Assembly: GCF_002954265.1 (NCBI RefSeq)
Contig: NZ_PPSL01000006.1
Span: 248,001-312,000, forward strand
Source of the DNA: Flavipsychrobacter stenotrophus
GTDB taxonomy: Bacteria; Bacteroidota; Bacteroidia; Chitinophagales; Chitinophagaceae
Length of the DNA stretch: 64,000 nucleotides
Reading direction: 5' to 3'
Each line of letters starts with the position of its first letter. Within the stretch, counting starts at the first letter, position 1. This document shows, one piece after another, positions 55,401 through 64,000 of the stretch. The notes beneath the pieces are model-generated. The model made no database searches, was not told where the DNA came from, and worked only from the letters and a program-made list of their open reading frames with translations. A program made the position numbers and the translations under genes.

Positions 55401-56511
55401 AAAACGTTTTATAACATTCGTCTACATACTGCTTCAATTCCTGCCTGAACCGTTCATCAGAAAAACGAAGCGAATTATCCCTTATGGCTTTGTGATCGGT
55501 AAGCGGTGTTTGCTCGAACTTATTTACTGCCGCTATCAGGCTTTCTTCATCCTGCTCAGGAAACAAATAACCGCTTACACCATCGTTCACAGTCTCAGTG
55601 TAGCCTCCGTAGTCCAAAGCTATTACCGGCGTACCACAAGACTGTACTTCCACACATAAAATACCGAAATCTTCTTTGGCGGCAAACAGGCAGGCCTTAG
55701 CCTCCTGTATATACCTGATCATTTCTTCATCTTTCCTGTATCCAAGCCACTCTATATTTTTAGAATGTTCCAGTATCTCAGTAAATTGCTTTGTGCCATA
55801 CCCCTCACCTATCAGTACCAGCTTTTTATCAGGCATCTGCTGAAAAGCTCGCACTATCATATCTATCTTCTTATACGGCACAAATCTACCGAGACACAAG
55901 TAGTAGTCTTTACGCTCTCCTTCATACAAAGAGAATTTGTTAGTTCTTACCGGGGGGTAAATAACCTTTGCATCCCTGTTGTAACTAGCCATTATCCTTC
56001 TTCTTACATGCTCAGAATTGGCTATGAAGTAATGCACATTCCCCGCCGTTTTCAGGTCCCACTTTCTTATATAATGTATGAACCACTTGTATAAAAAGAA
56101 CTTACCGACTGCATGGTGGGCCACGTAATCATCGTACATATCCCACACATAACGCATGGGCGAATGACAGTAGCATATATTTAAAATAGCAGGATCAGCA
56201 CCAATTCCCTTGGCTACAGCATGACTTGTTGATAAGACCAGATCATAGTTTTTCAACCTGAATTGCTTCATCAGCCAGGGCATTACCGGCAACATATACC
56301 GATATATCTTCGACACAAAAGGGATATACTGCATCAATGAGGTCTTCACCACATGATCTTTCAGTATTTCCTTCCGGTCCGATTCATTGAATTTATTGAA
56401 CAGAGTATAGACAGTCACATCTTCACCTTCATACACATCAAGTATCTCACCGGCCACTTTTTCAGCTCCGCCATTTGCCTTGAACCAGTCATGCACAAAT
56501 GCTATCTTCAT
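55387..56511 (-). CDS. GT4 glycosyltransferase (WbaZ-like)
   Basis: 374 residues with a GT-B fold. N-terminal MKIAFVHDWFKANGGAEKVAGEI, a middle NICYCHSPMRYVWDMYDDY, then the C-terminal nucleotide-sugar site LCLGRFVPYKKIDMIVRAF and ACLFAAKEDFGILCVEVQSCGTPVIALDYGGYTETV. It most resembles mannosyltransferases of O-antigen loci (WbaZ type), but the sugar is not certain. It adds a residue to the polysaccharide on the cytosolic face. It overlaps the ligase gene by 14 nt and starts 153 bp after the next gene, a gap containing a repeat element. Confidence 0.88.
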   Translation of the reverse strand: MKIAFVHDWFKANGGAEKVAGEILDVYEGEDVTVYTLFNKFNESDRKEILKDHVVKTSLMQYIPFVSKIYRYMLPVMPWLMKQFRLKNYDLVLSTSHAVAKGIGADPAILNICYCHSPMRYVWDMYDDYVAHHAVGKFFLYKWFIHYIRKWDLKTAGNVHYFIANSEHVRRRIMASYNRDAKVIYPPVRTNKFSLYEGERKDYYLCLGRFVPYKKIDMIVRAFQQMPDKKLVLIGEGYGTKQFTEILEHSKNIEWLGYRKDEEMIRYIQEAKACLFAAKEDFGILCVEVQSCGTPVIALDYGGYTETVNDGVSGYLFPEQDEESLIAAVNKFEQTPLTDHKAIRDNSLRFSDERFRQELKQYVDECYKTFYGRK

Positions 56512-56619
56512 TATTGTTTTGTTTCAGCCTCTCACGGCTTTCTTCGGGTCACAAAAAGCAACGCAAAGGTCTTGTTTATTTTAAGAACGCAAAGCATAAT
56601 TCCCAGAACGGCCTACTTC

Positions 56620-56646
56620 GGTCTCTGACCACTACTATCCGGCCGG
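56620..56646 (-). repeat. Inverted copy of the GGTCAGAGACC repeat module
   Basis: On the minus strand: GGCCGGATAGTAGT followed by GGTCAGAGACC, in the same order as GGCCGGAT ... GGGTCAGAGACCC at 3744-3768. It lies in the 152-bp gap between two glycosyltransferase genes, with no other recognisable content. Confidence 0.55.
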
Positions 56647-56663
56647 ACCTTTTTTAGATTTTA

Positions 56664-57734
56664 CTACTTCTGCCCTTTCCGTGACCCTAGAGTCGCTGCA
56701 GCAATAATTACTTCAGCTGCTCGCATGTAATTATATTTTTCCAGTAGCTTGCTAACGGTGTCCTCATCAAACACCCTCGGCTTCCCCACCACCTCATTTA
56801 GCTTCAACGCTATCTCCTTTATATCTTTCTGATTGCAGAACACTGCATGCTCACCAAATAACTCCCTGTACACCGGTATATCCGAACACAACACTTTACA
56901 TCCAAACTTCAATCCCTCAAGCACCGGTATTCCAAACCCCTCGTATTCAGATAGCGAAACTATCACTTCTGCCTTTCTATAAAACTCAACCAGATCTGTA
57001 TCAGAAACGTTACTAAATACTTTAATACTGCTGCTTTTCAGATTCTGTTCATTCAGGCCCACATCGGCAAACACTTTGTTTTTATCTCCTATCAGCACCA
57101 ACTTATATTCATTACTTACCTCGCTCTCCAGAAAACCTTTTATCAGTTTATCCTGATTCTTCCGCATATTAAAAGTTCCAACTGATAGTATTATCTTTTC
57201 TTTCTGCGCCCCAAAAGCGCCATTCTCTTTTAGAAAAATGCCAGATAATCCATTATAGGTCACCGATATTTTTGCAGGGGGCAACTTATAATGCTCGATC
57301 AATTCATTCTTTATCGTGTTGCTCACTGTAAAAACATGCTTGCTGTTCATAGCTATACGAGGTATTAATATATTATACCACGTCGAAAAGCTCTTGCTAT
57401 TCCATTCAGGATGATGAAAAAATGCCAGGTCATGTATCACCACATAATTATTGCCATATAATATCGGTGCTGTATTGGCCAGATTAATAAGCGGCTGGCT
57501 CTTCTGTTTCCACATGTATAGTGGCAGGTCAAGCTGCTCCCACTTATGTCCTGTCCGTTTACCTACAACGACAGCACCCAATTCAACTGCAACTTCTTTA
57601 TTAATAATGTCATGCGGCGTTACAAACACCGACTCAGGGTATAATTCTTTTATTTGTCTGCTACATTCTATTGCATACCTTTGCACCCCCGAAATTGGTT
57701 GTGTAAGGAAGCGTGCGTTTATAAATAATTTCAT
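56664..57734 (-). CDS. GT4 glycosyltransferase
   Basis: 356 residues, GT-B fold of family GT4. N-terminal MKLFINARFLTQPISGVQRYAIE (acceptor domain), HDLAFFHHPEWNS, FTVSNTIKNELIEHY, then the donor domain ILSVGTFNMRKNQDKLIKGF and VIVSLSEYEGFGIPVLEGLKFGCKVLCSDI (E-x7-E motif for the nucleotide sugar). It extends the polysaccharide chain in the cytosol; the sugar is not deducible. It is divergent from the exporter permease, with a shared 57-bp promoter region that includes CCGACATTTAATATCGG, an imperfect palindrome. Confidence 0.88.
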   Translation of the reverse strand: MKLFINARFLTQPISGVQRYAIECSRQIKELYPESVFVTPHDIINKEVAVELGAVVVGKRTGHKWEQLDLPLYMWKQKSQPLINLANTAPILYGNNYVVIHDLAFFHHPEWNSKSFSTWYNILIPRIAMNSKHVFTVSNTIKNELIEHYKLPPAKISVTYNGLSGIFLKENGAFGAQKEKIILSVGTFNMRKNQDKLIKGFLESEVSNEYKLVLIGDKNKVFADVGLNEQNLKSSSIKVFSNVSDTDLVEFYRKAEVIVSLSEYEGFGIPVLEGLKFGCKVLCSDIPVYRELFGEHAVFCNQKDIKEIALKLNEVVGKPRVFDEDTVSKLLEKYNYMRAAEVIIAAATLGSRKGQK

Positions 57735-57791
57735 TTAATTTTATCAACCGACATTTAATATCGGGTGTAAAATATCAACAAAATACTCAAC

Positions 57792-58538
57792 GTGCAAAAT
57801 ATAACACGCATATACGCATTAAGTAAGCGTAATGTTATTTTAAGGTACAAAAATTCGCTCGTTGGGTTTTTCTGGGGCTTCTTCAAACCGTTGCTTTACC
57901 TGCTTATACTCATTGTTGTATTCAGCCAGGTTTCTAATATCGAAAATTTTGTATTGTATGCAACTTCAGGATTGGTATTCTGGTTCTACTTTGCCAATGT
58001 CACCAATCAGTCTATTGCCAGTATCATAAGTTCAGCAGGAATTATCAAGTCATTAAATATCCCTGTCATCTTCTTCCCATTGTCTGAAACCTTGAGTGAG
58101 CTGTTCAACCTAATGCTCACTCTGGTAGTATTCTCCATAGTCATGCATTGGTTTGGTATGGTCTACTCCTGGAAATTGTTGCTGGTGCTACCTGCCGCAT
58201 TCTTATTTAGCTTCTTTACATTGGGCATTACACTCATTTTGTGCTCATTAAATGTTTTCTTCAGAGACATTGGTATTCTTTGGACTACCATGCAGCCCGC
58301 CCTATTTTACCTCACGCCTATCGCCTACCCCGAAAGCATTATTACCAATCACTATGCATTTGTGGTTAAATTCAACCCTATCTACTATTTCATAAAGCTG
58401 GCCCGTGGCCTTATCTATTCACCCGACCTGCCTTCACTGACACTTTGGATGCATTGCGCATTGATAGCATCAGTTAGCTTTATGTTTGGCTACTTCATTT
58501 TTAATAAATTAAAGAACCAGTTTATTTCCGCTATATAA
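57792..58538 (+). CDS. Polysaccharide ABC exporter permease (Wzm-like)
   Basis: 248 residues with six membrane segments of the ABC-2 (TagG/Wzm) type, e.g. SLVGFFWGFFKPLLYLLILIVV, LNLMLTLVVFSIVMH, ALFYLTPIAYPESI. It uses a GTG start at 57792. It pairs with the ATPase starting 6 bp downstream. Together they flip undecaprenyl-linked O-polysaccharide (or a similar glycan) to the periplasm. The short cytosolic N-terminus (NITRIYALSKRNVILRYKNS) is typical of this family. Confidence 0.92.
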   Translation: MQNITRIYALSKRNVILRYKNSLVGFFWGFFKPLLYLLILIVVFSQVSNIENFVLYATSGLVFWFYFANVTNQSIASIISSAGIIKSLNIPVIFFPLSETLSELFNLMLTLVVFSIVMHWFGMVYSWKLLLVLPAAFLFSFFTLGITLILCSLNVFFRDIGILWTTMQPALFYLTPIAYPESIITNHYAFVVKFNPIYYFIKLARGLIYSPDLPSLTLWMHCALIASVSFMFGYFIFNKLKNQFISAI

Positions 58539-58544
58539 CAACAC

Positions 58545-59273
58545 ATGAATACAGAGAATCTCATATCATTCGATAATGTTACTGTTAGCTTCTGGCAGAA
58601 TAATATGGGTGTTCACTCTATTAAAGACCTTGTATCTCATCGTAAAAATCCGTTTACCAATAAAACCATTCTTAAAAACATCTCCTTCGACGTAAAGAGA
58701 GGGGAATGTATGGGCATCCTTGGCCGTAACGGATCTGGTAAAAGCACATTGCTCCGCACCATCGCCGGACTGATCAAACCACAGGAAGGCACAATGACCA
58801 TCAACGGAACATTCGCCCCTATATTGGCTATCGGTGCTGGTCTGGAACTGGAATTGAGCGGCTATGAAAACATGAACCTCTTGCTGTCCTTATATGGTAA
58901 ATCAAGAAAGGACACCAACGCTATACAGAGCATTGTAGAGTTTTCCGAATTGAGCGATGAGGTTTTGCGCATGCCTACCAAAAGGTATTCCTCGGGGATG
59001 TTGGCTCGTCTGGCGTTCTCCATTTCTGTAGCCAACGATTCCGACATTCTTATAATAGACGAAATACTCGCCGTAGGCGATCAGGGTTTCCAGGTAAAGT
59101 GTATGGAGAAGATATACCAGGTTAAAGCCGAAGGAAAAACAATTTTATTTGTTTCTCACTTCCCGGATGATGTGGTAAAAATCTGCGACACAGCTATACT
59201 ACTGGAAAACGGTGTGATCAGCCACCGCGGTGATGCAAAGATCATTTGCGAGCAGTACAAAAGCCTTTTTTAG
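58545..59273 (+). CDS. Polysaccharide ABC exporter ATPase (Wzt-like, no C-terminal domain)
   Basis: 242 residues. The ABC ATPase has Walker A GRNGSGKST (60-68), the signature variant YSSGM (148-152), and Walker B ILIIDE (168-173) followed by ILAVGD, typical of TagH/Wzt proteins. Full-length Wzt of the O9a type is near 430 residues with a C-terminal carbohydrate-binding domain that recognises a chain-terminating residue. That domain is absent here, so export probably does not depend on a modified chain end, as in systems with short Wzt. It lies 6 bp after the permease gene. Confidence 0.92.
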   Translation: MNTENLISFDNVTVSFWQNNMGVHSIKDLVSHRKNPFTNKTILKNISFDVKRGECMGILGRNGSGKSTLLRTIAGLIKPQEGTMTINGTFAPILAIGAGLELELSGYENMNLLLSLYGKSRKDTNAIQSIVEFSELSDEVLRMPTKRYSSGMLARLAFSISVANDSDILIIDEILAVGDQGFQVKCMEKIYQVKAEGKTILFVSHFPDDVVKICDTAILLENGVISHRGDAKIICEQYKSLF

Positions 59274-59275
59274 CC

Positions 59276-59283
59276 TATCTTCG
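59276..59283 (+). promoter_or_regulatory. Near-consensus -7 element (TATCTTCG)
   Basis: One mismatch to TAnnTTTG; located right after the Wzt stop and 19 bp before GTG 59302, supporting a start there. Confidence 0.4.
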
Positions 59284-59301
59284 CCCAAAATCAGGGAAAA
59301 A

Positions 59302-61176
59302 GTGAGATTAACCAAACGCTTTATAAATTTCATCAATAAGATTGGCACACCTGAAAATTCTAAGTCTCAAAATATATTAAATTTTATAAAATTCGCACTT
59401 ACTAAGCCAGGCATGAAGCTGGTGTTGGAAAAAAGTAAAAAACTATTACTGAGTAGCGATAAGCAGACAGAACGTGCATATAACCAATGGATCAAAGACC
59501 GGACAGACATAAATATTCTACAGGGCCAGTACAGATCAAATATTGATTCACTATCCATCCAACCCGTATTCAGTATAGTTGTTCCTGTCTATAATCCTTC
59601 GGTTAAGTACCTGAGGGAAGCGATTGAATCAGTCATAACACAACTATACCCAAAATGGGAGCTCTGTTTAGCAGACGACAATTCTCCCAACCCCGAAATA
59701 CAGCAGGTTTTAAAAGAATACGCCGATAAAGACAACCGCATAAAGGTTACCCTGCGCAAAACAAACGGCCATATTTCAGCCAATTCAAACTCAGCACTTG
59801 AGCTGGCTACCGGCGAGTACATAGTCTTTATGGACCATGATGATCTACTTACAGCTAACTGCCTTTTCGAATTTGTAAAACATATCAATCAATATCCACA
59901 AGACGATCTGATCTATTCTGATGAAGATAAGATGGATGATAGGGGATTTTATACATCTCCCCACTTCAAGCCCAACTGGGCTCCCGACAATATGCTCTCC
60001 CGTAATTATATGGGGCATGTTATTGTCATGAAGAAAAATCTTGTAGATCAACTAGGCGGCTTCCGACTAGGGTATGAAGGCAGCCAGGATTACGATCTGC
60101 TCCTCCGCGCTACTGAATTGACTAACCATATTGGCCATATTCCTAAAGTGCTTTATCACTGGCGCATACACAAATTATCAGTAGCGGCACCTTCAAGCGA
60201 CGCTAAACCTTACGCCTATGTAGCCGCACTCAAAGCACTCAATGATGCACTTGCAAGGCGCAACACGCCGGGCGTAGCAGAGTATATTACCGACACCCCC
60301 GGTGGCTACAGAATAAAATATGAAGTAACAAAGCCCGGCAAAGTCAGCATCATCATTCCTACTAAGAATCATGCAGCGCTGCTGGACAAGGCATTGAGAT
60401 CTATTATTGATCTGACAGAATATAAAAATTATGAGATCATACTGTTGAATAACAACAGTGATGCCCCTGATTTTTTTGAACTGGTGGCGCGGTACACAAA
60501 AGAGCATGGCGATATTTTCAAATGCTATGACGCCACTTTCCCATTCAACTTTTCTAAGCTAATGAACTTCGGGCGCTCAAAAGCCACTGGGGACTATCTA
60601 CTTCTGCTAAACAACGATATAGAAGTAATACATGGCGACTGGATAACCCAAATGATGTCTTTTGCACAGCGGGATGCAACAGGTGCTGTTGGTGTAAAGC
60701 TTCTGTACCCCGACGATACTATCCAACACGCGGGTGTTGTGCTCGGCTTGGGTGGAGCTGCAGCTCACGTATTCGCTAATGTACACAAATCAGAAAGAGG
60801 TTATTTTAATTATATCAAGTCTTTGAACAACTATTCATCGGTAACCGGAGCGTCCATAATGGTCCGCAAGGCGCTGTTTGATGAAGTGGATGGATTTGAC
60901 GAGACGCTGCGGGTAGAATACAATGACATTGATTTCTGCCTTAAATTATTGGCAAAAGGATATTTTAATGTATATGTGCCGGATGTAGAGCTATATCATT
61001 ATGAATCAGCGTCTAGAGGGCAGCCTTATCTCAACAAGCAAAATTGGGAACAACATGAAATTGATTATAACATATTCAGAGGAAAATGGTTAAATTATAT
61101 TAACAATGACCCCTTCTATAACCCCAATTTAAGTGTTAATACCAATGATTTTCAACTAGATATACACAAAATATAG
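59302..61176 (+). CDS. Double-domain GT2 glycosyltransferase
   Basis: About 624 residues from GTG 59302 (AGGGA ribosome site 4-5 nt upstream); a GTG at 59230 would overlap the ATPase by 44 nt and lacks a ribosome site. After a helical N-terminus, two GT-A domains follow. Domain 1: FSIVVPVYNPSVKYLREAIES ... ADDNSP ... FMDHDDLL (DxD). Domain 2: VSIIIPTKNHAALLDKALRS ... LNNNSDAPD ... LLLNNDIEVIHGDWI ... GVVLGLGGAAAHVF, ending with YNDIDFCLKLLAKGY (ED-like end motif). Two-domain enzymes of this kind add alternating sugars or polymerise. It is the last biosynthetic gene of the exporter operon and probably makes the polysaccharide backbone; the substrate is unknown. Confidence 0.88.
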   Translation: MRLTKRFINFINKIGTPENSKSQNILNFIKFALTKPGMKLVLEKSKKLLLSSDKQTERAYNQWIKDRTDINILQGQYRSNIDSLSIQPVFSIVVPVYNPSVKYLREAIESVITQLYPKWELCLADDNSPNPEIQQVLKEYADKDNRIKVTLRKTNGHISANSNSALELATGEYIVFMDHDDLLTANCLFEFVKHINQYPQDDLIYSDEDKMDDRGFYTSPHFKPNWAPDNMLSRNYMGHVIVMKKNLVDQLGGFRLGYEGSQDYDLLLRATELTNHIGHIPKVLYHWRIHKLSVAAPSSDAKPYAYVAALKALNDALARRNTPGVAEYITDTPGGYRIKYEVTKPGKVSIIIPTKNHAALLDKALRSIIDLTEYKNYEIILLNNNSDAPDFFELVARYTKEHGDIFKCYDATFPFNFSKLMNFGRSKATGDYLLLLNNDIEVIHGDWITQMMSFAQRDATGAVGVKLLYPDDTIQHAGVVLGLGGAAAHVFANVHKSERGYFNYIKSLNNYSSVTGASIMVRKALFDEVDGFDETLRVEYNDIDFCLKLLAKGYFNVYVPDVELYHYESASRGQPYLNKQNWEQHEIDYNIFRGKWLNYINNDPFYNPNLSVNTNDFQLDIHKI

Positions 61177-61277
61177 TTTTTTAATAAATTTGACTAACCT
61201 GACCACTATGTGCTGATATTCCAAAATGTAGCACGATATTTGCACTCCAAAAGTAAATAGCATTACTTTTCATTTAG

Positions 61278-62018
61278 ATGGAGCATAACTCAACATTAGA
61301 ATTTACAGTGGAACGAACGCCTATAGTTTCCATTCCACAGTCAAACATATCTAATATTAGGTATATGTTTCAGGAGATCAATCAATTGTACCTGGAACAT
61401 AAACCGGCCGCTTATTACTATCCTATAAAAAGGTTGGTGGACATTACAATCTCATCTATCTTTATTTTATTGGTTATGTCATGGCTCACTCCAATTCTTG
61501 CCCTACTCATAAAGCTCAGTTCTAAAGGCCCTGTTTTCTTCATACAAAAACGCACCGGCTTAATGGGTGCTGAATTTAATTGCTATAAATTTCGTACCAT
61601 GTACGTAAATGATGAAGCAGACACTACACAAGTCTCCATCAACGATAAGCGCATAACCGGTGTAGGTAAATTCCTTCGCATCAGCCATCTTGACGAGACC
61701 GCACAATTTTTCAATGTGTTTTTGGGTCAAATGAGTATTGTAGGCCCACGCCCGCACATGGTTTATCATACAAACTACTATTCTGAAGTTATCCCTTACT
61801 ATAACCTTCGCCTTGAAGTTAAACCCGGCATGACCGGTATGGCGCAGATAAAGGATTATATAGGCGAAATAAACGGCGAGCGCGAATTACGTAAACGCAT
61901 ACAGTGGGATATCTACTACATGAAACATCGCAGCCTTTTACTTGATATGCAGATACTGATCACAACAGGCCGTAAAGTTTTTATCAAGGCAGCAGATTTC
62001 ATTTCTAAAAAAGACTAA
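61278..62018 (+). CDS. Initiating sugar-phosphate transferase (undecaprenyl-phosphate type)
   Basis: 246 residues of the bacterial sugar transferase (Bac_transf, polyprenyl phosphate) family, which moves a sugar phosphate from a UDP-sugar to undecaprenyl phosphate to begin the repeat unit. A membrane segment near 55-78 (ISSIFILLVMSWLTPILALLI) is followed by the conserved sequence KRTGLMGAEFNCYKFRTM, the site with LDETAQFFNVF (DE of the active site; the usual DELPQ reads DETAQ) and MSIVGPRP. It lacks the long N-terminal CoA-binding-like region of WcaJ/WbaP. It completes the polysaccharide locus. Confidence 0.92.
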   Translation: MEHNSTLEFTVERTPIVSIPQSNISNIRYMFQEINQLYLEHKPAAYYYPIKRLVDITISSIFILLVMSWLTPILALLIKLSSKGPVFFIQKRTGLMGAEFNCYKFRTMYVNDEADTTQVSINDKRITGVGKFLRISHLDETAQFFNVFLGQMSIVGPRPHMVYHTNYYSEVIPYYNLRLEVKPGMTGMAQIKDYIGEINGERELRKRIQWDIYYMKHRSLLLDMQILITTGRKVFIKAADFISKKD

Positions 62019-62091
62019 GTCTTACACAGTCACAGTTTTATAACATTAAGGGGGCATAGTTTTTATATATCTTTATGTAAAATCATATCCT

Positions 62092-62916
62092 ATGCCTTTC
62101 ATCATTGCAGCAACAGACTTTTCAAGTGTGGCAGATAATGCGGTAAAATATGCTTGCGATCTTGCCTTGGCGCAAAATGCTGACGTTACTATTCTTCACA
62201 CATACTCCGTTCCCCTCACTCTTGGAGATATGACTGTTCCGCTTCCGGCAAGCGAATTCTGGGAAGAAGCAGAAGTAACCATTGATAAATTAATAGCAGA
62301 TCTCAGACATCAATATCCTCAGATAGCTTTCAGAAAAGCTGTGATCTACGGTAATGTTATTGATGCCATTTATGAGTTCGTTGGCGATAATGAGCCGCCG
62401 ATGTCCGTGGTGGTAGGCAATAGTTACTCACAGGAAAATCCATCATGGATGGATAGCACACTGCTTGAGGCATTCAGAAGCCTGAAATACCCCATTCTGG
62501 CAATTCCCCCCGATACGAAGTATGAGCAGGTGCGCAAAATTGGTTTTGTTTACGACAATGAACTGGGAGGTAGCGAACATGCCCTGCAACAACTGGCACA
62601 ATTGACGTTGACACTTGGCGCAGAACTACATATTCATAACAATCAACCGGAACCTGAAGAAGGCGATATGAGTGTCGAAATAAATAATGGAGCAAGAGGG
62701 TTATTAATGCCAGCAAACCCGCTCTATCATTATACTTATGGAGAAGATGTCGACTCATCAATACTTGACTTTGTGGCAAAGTACCACCTCGACTGGCTAA
62801 TTGTCATGCCCCGCAGACATTCATTTTTCGAAAACCTCTTTCACAAGAGCCACACCAAGGCGATAGTAAACACCAGCTATATACCAATAATGGCACTCCA
62901 TGAAACCGATGTCTAG
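62092..62916 (+). CDS. Universal stress protein with two Usp domains
   Basis: 274 residues: a first Usp domain (about 1-142, starting IIAATDFSSVADNAVKYAC and ending KYPILAIPPD) and a second (about 145-274, starting RKIGFVYDNELGGSEHALQQL). The ATP-binding pattern G-x2-G-x9-G(S/T) is not clearly present in either, so it may belong to the non-ATP-binding group. It is a cytosolic stress-related protein. Its last 4 nt overlap the end of the convergent mqnA, and no terminator is visible between them. Confidence 0.88.
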   Translation: MPFIIAATDFSSVADNAVKYACDLALAQNADVTILHTYSVPLTLGDMTVPLPASEFWEEAEVTIDKLIADLRHQYPQIAFRKAVIYGNVIDAIYEFVGDNEPPMSVVVGNSYSQENPSWMDSTLLEAFRSLKYPILAIPPDTKYEQVRKIGFVYDNELGGSEHALQQLAQLTLTLGAELHIHNNQPEPEEGDMSVEINNGARGLLMPANPLYHYTYGEDVDSSILDFVAKYHLDWLIVMPRRHSFFENLFHKSHTKAIVNTSYIPIMALHETDV

Positions 62917-63650
62917 ATAAGTTCTAAGAACCGCTTTAAGCCTGCTCTTTTCCTCTCATCCAGCACATACTTGATATTGTCAGTATAGTAGGTATACAAA
63001 CTATATTCAGGGAAAGGATTAGCTGCAATGATTTCATCAAGGTGATCAAACCCGATCGCATTAGCTTTATTAAATTTCTCTATGAAATCGACTGGGAGGT
63101 CCTTATTAGCTATCCAGGCTGCAAAAATAAAATCCAAACCGGTATAGTCTTTCCATGCGGCTGAAAGATCATAAACATATTTGAAATTGCCGAGCTGCTG
63201 AAGCGCTCTGTCTCCTATGATCACGCCGGCATTATCTCCCTTAATATCATTATCAATGTAGTCAACAGCTGCCTGCTTGTAAACAACATCTTTCTTCCAG
63301 TGATGTTCCAATAAAACCTGCGCAAGCCTCACAGATGTCCGGGATTGATAGTCGAGATATACCACCTCGACCTCCTCGATCGGCACGTGACTAAATAGTG
63401 CTACAGAAACTACATTGCCATCGGTTGCAATGCCATAATCACTGATAATGCGCGCTCCTTCTATCTGCGGCATAGCAGCCACAGGCAGCAAGGCCAGGTC
63501 TATCGATCCTTCCTGTAGTCTACGAGCCAGATTAGCAGGATAATCTACCACCAGTTCTATATCATTCATCACATCGCTACGCTCAATACCATATAACAAT
63601 GGCTTTGTGTTGAGGTAACTTACCGCGGCTACTTTTATCTTATTGCTCAA
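62913..63650 (-). CDS. Chorismate dehydratase MqnA
   Basis: 245 residues from TTG 63648-63650; the frame extends to another TTG at 63698, but that lies upstream of a perfect -7 promoter box (63673-63680). MqnA converts chorismate to 3-enolpyruvoylbenzoate, the first step of the futalosine route to menaquinone. The fold is that of periplasmic binding proteins without a signal peptide: KVAAVSYLNTKPL, DLALLPVAAMPQIEGARII and YGIATDGNVVSVALFSH carry conserved binding-site residues. Convergent with the universal stress gene, sharing 4 nt. Confidence 0.9.
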   Translation of the reverse strand: MSNKIKVAAVSYLNTKPLLYGIERSDVMNDIELVVDYPANLARRLQEGSIDLALLPVAAMPQIEGARIISDYGIATDGNVVSVALFSHVPIEEVEVVYLDYQSRTSVRLAQVLLEHHWKKDVVYKQAAVDYIDNDIKGDNAGVIIGDRALQQLGNFKYVYDLSAAWKDYTGLDFIFAAWIANKDLPVDFIEKFNKANAIGFDHLDEIIAANPFPEYSLYTYYTDNIKYVLDERKRAGLKRFLELI

Positions 63651-63672
63651 GTTGGTATCGAAAATTTGCCCG

Positions 63673-63680
63673 CAAAGATA
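63673..63680 (-). promoter_or_regulatory. -7 element (TATCTTTG) of mqnA
   Basis: Exact TAnnTTTG match on the minus strand; the predicted transcript start near 63667 leaves only TTG 63650 as a good start codon in frame. Confidence 0.6.
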
Positions 63681-63711
63681 AGCGCAGCACAATTGCAATA
63701 GGTCACTACAC

Positions 63712-64000
63712 TTACTTTTTAATAAAACTAATTATAGTGCTTGCCAGCCCTGGTGTAAGCGGCAAGGCCGCGTTTTTGTATGTCGCCATATTCTTTTCAT
63801 GGTCATGTGCTGCATCTTTCAGCACATGTGTCATATCTTTAAATATCACCAGTTTTGCTACAGGCAGCGCTTTCTTCAATTGCTGCGCATTACTGGTAGC
63901 TACCTGCACATCGTTATCGCCCTGCACCAGCATTACAGGTATTTTCAATTTCTTTATCTCCGCCTGCGGATCGTATTTTAACCATGACCTCATGTAGGGT
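63712..64000 (-). CDS. Alpha/beta hydrolase, C-terminal part (cut by window edge)
   Basis: The C-terminal 95 or so residues of a serine hydrolase: a late strand IPVMLVQGDNDVQVA with the catalytic-acid Asp of the fold, and IFKDMTHVLKDA with the catalytic His. The nucleophile and signal region lie beyond position 64000. The in-frame ATG at 63993 is internal (the frame continues open past the edge), not the start. This resembles dienelactone-hydrolase or exported alpha/beta hydrolases. Function cannot be given from this fragment. Confidence 0.75.
   Translation of the reverse strand, partial: PYMRSWLKYDPQAEIKKLKIPVMLVQGDNDVQVATSNAQQLKKALPVAKLVIFKDMTHVLKDAAHDHEKNMATYKNAALPLTPGLASTIISFIKK

Noticed and set aside
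1-64000. tRNA, rRNA, transposase or phage genes
   Set aside because: I looked in the intergenic gaps for cloverleaf-like and TTCRA-containing sequence and in the proteins for DDE, HUH or integrase motifs; none was convincing. A tRNAscan or Infernal run would settle small RNAs.

Overview
The window reads as a chromosomal segment of a Bacteroidota bacterium, most likely in or near the Chitinophagaceae (family is my inference). Supporting signs are several large secreted proteins with a type IX secretion (T9SS) C-terminal sorting domain, a TonB-dependent receptor with a carboxypeptidase-regulatory-like N-terminus, a fused lpxC-fabZ gene, an ABC permease fused to an M1 peptidase, DUF3810 and DUF4292 proteins, bacillithiol and futalosine-pathway genes, and many promoters with the Bacteroidota -7 element TAnnTTTG. 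No rRNA, tRNA, CRISPR array, transposase or phage gene was seen.

Layout. 1-7.1 kb: an orphan secreted protein, a transglutaminase-like membrane protein, a repeat-rich gap, a class A penicillin-binding protein and an orphan lipoprotein. 7.3-11.3 kb: an NHL-repeat T9SS protein broken by a frameshift, then a TPR protein ending in a histidine-kinase dimerisation helix without an ATPase domain. 11.4-11.6 kb: a MITE-like inverted-repeat element ending 2 bp before an HD-domain gene. 12.9-16.2 kb: the lipid A operon lpxD, lpxC-fabZ, lpxA with 4-nt overlaps. 16.5-22 kb: an FKBP isomerase, and an ABC ATPase with a permease/M1-peptidase fusion. 22-28.3 kb: small metabolic and unknown genes plus a methylmalonyl-CoA mutase-type catalytic subunit. 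28.3-37.6 kb: a DUF3810 protein, a giant NHL/Ig-like T9SS protein, isocitrate dehydrogenase, thioredoxin and a beta-barrel protein. 38.2-48.6 kb: a sugar 3-dehydratase-like DegT protein, twin T9SS proteins, a haem-binding lipoprotein, a beta-helix T9SS protein and a TonB receptor. 48.7-54.1 kb: bshA and a dut / nucleotidyltransferase / TPR / DUF4292 cluster. 54.2-62 kb: a surface polysaccharide locus (O-antigen ligase, three glycosyltransferases, Wzm/Wzt-type exporter, initiating sugar transferase). 62.1-64 kb: a universal stress protein, mqnA and a truncated alpha/beta hydrolase.

The common theme is envelope building: lipid A synthesis, peptidoglycan polymerisation, O-polysaccharide assembly and export, and secreted or surface-anchored repeat proteins. 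Nothing here is a clear new defence or mobile system. The items most worth a second look are the structured repeat family with a compensatory base change, the MITE against a start codon, the frameshifted NHL gene, the ABC-permease/M1 fusion, and a DegT-family enzyme with His in place of the PLP lysine. Coordinates follow my preferred start codons; where an earlier in-frame start is possible this is stated.
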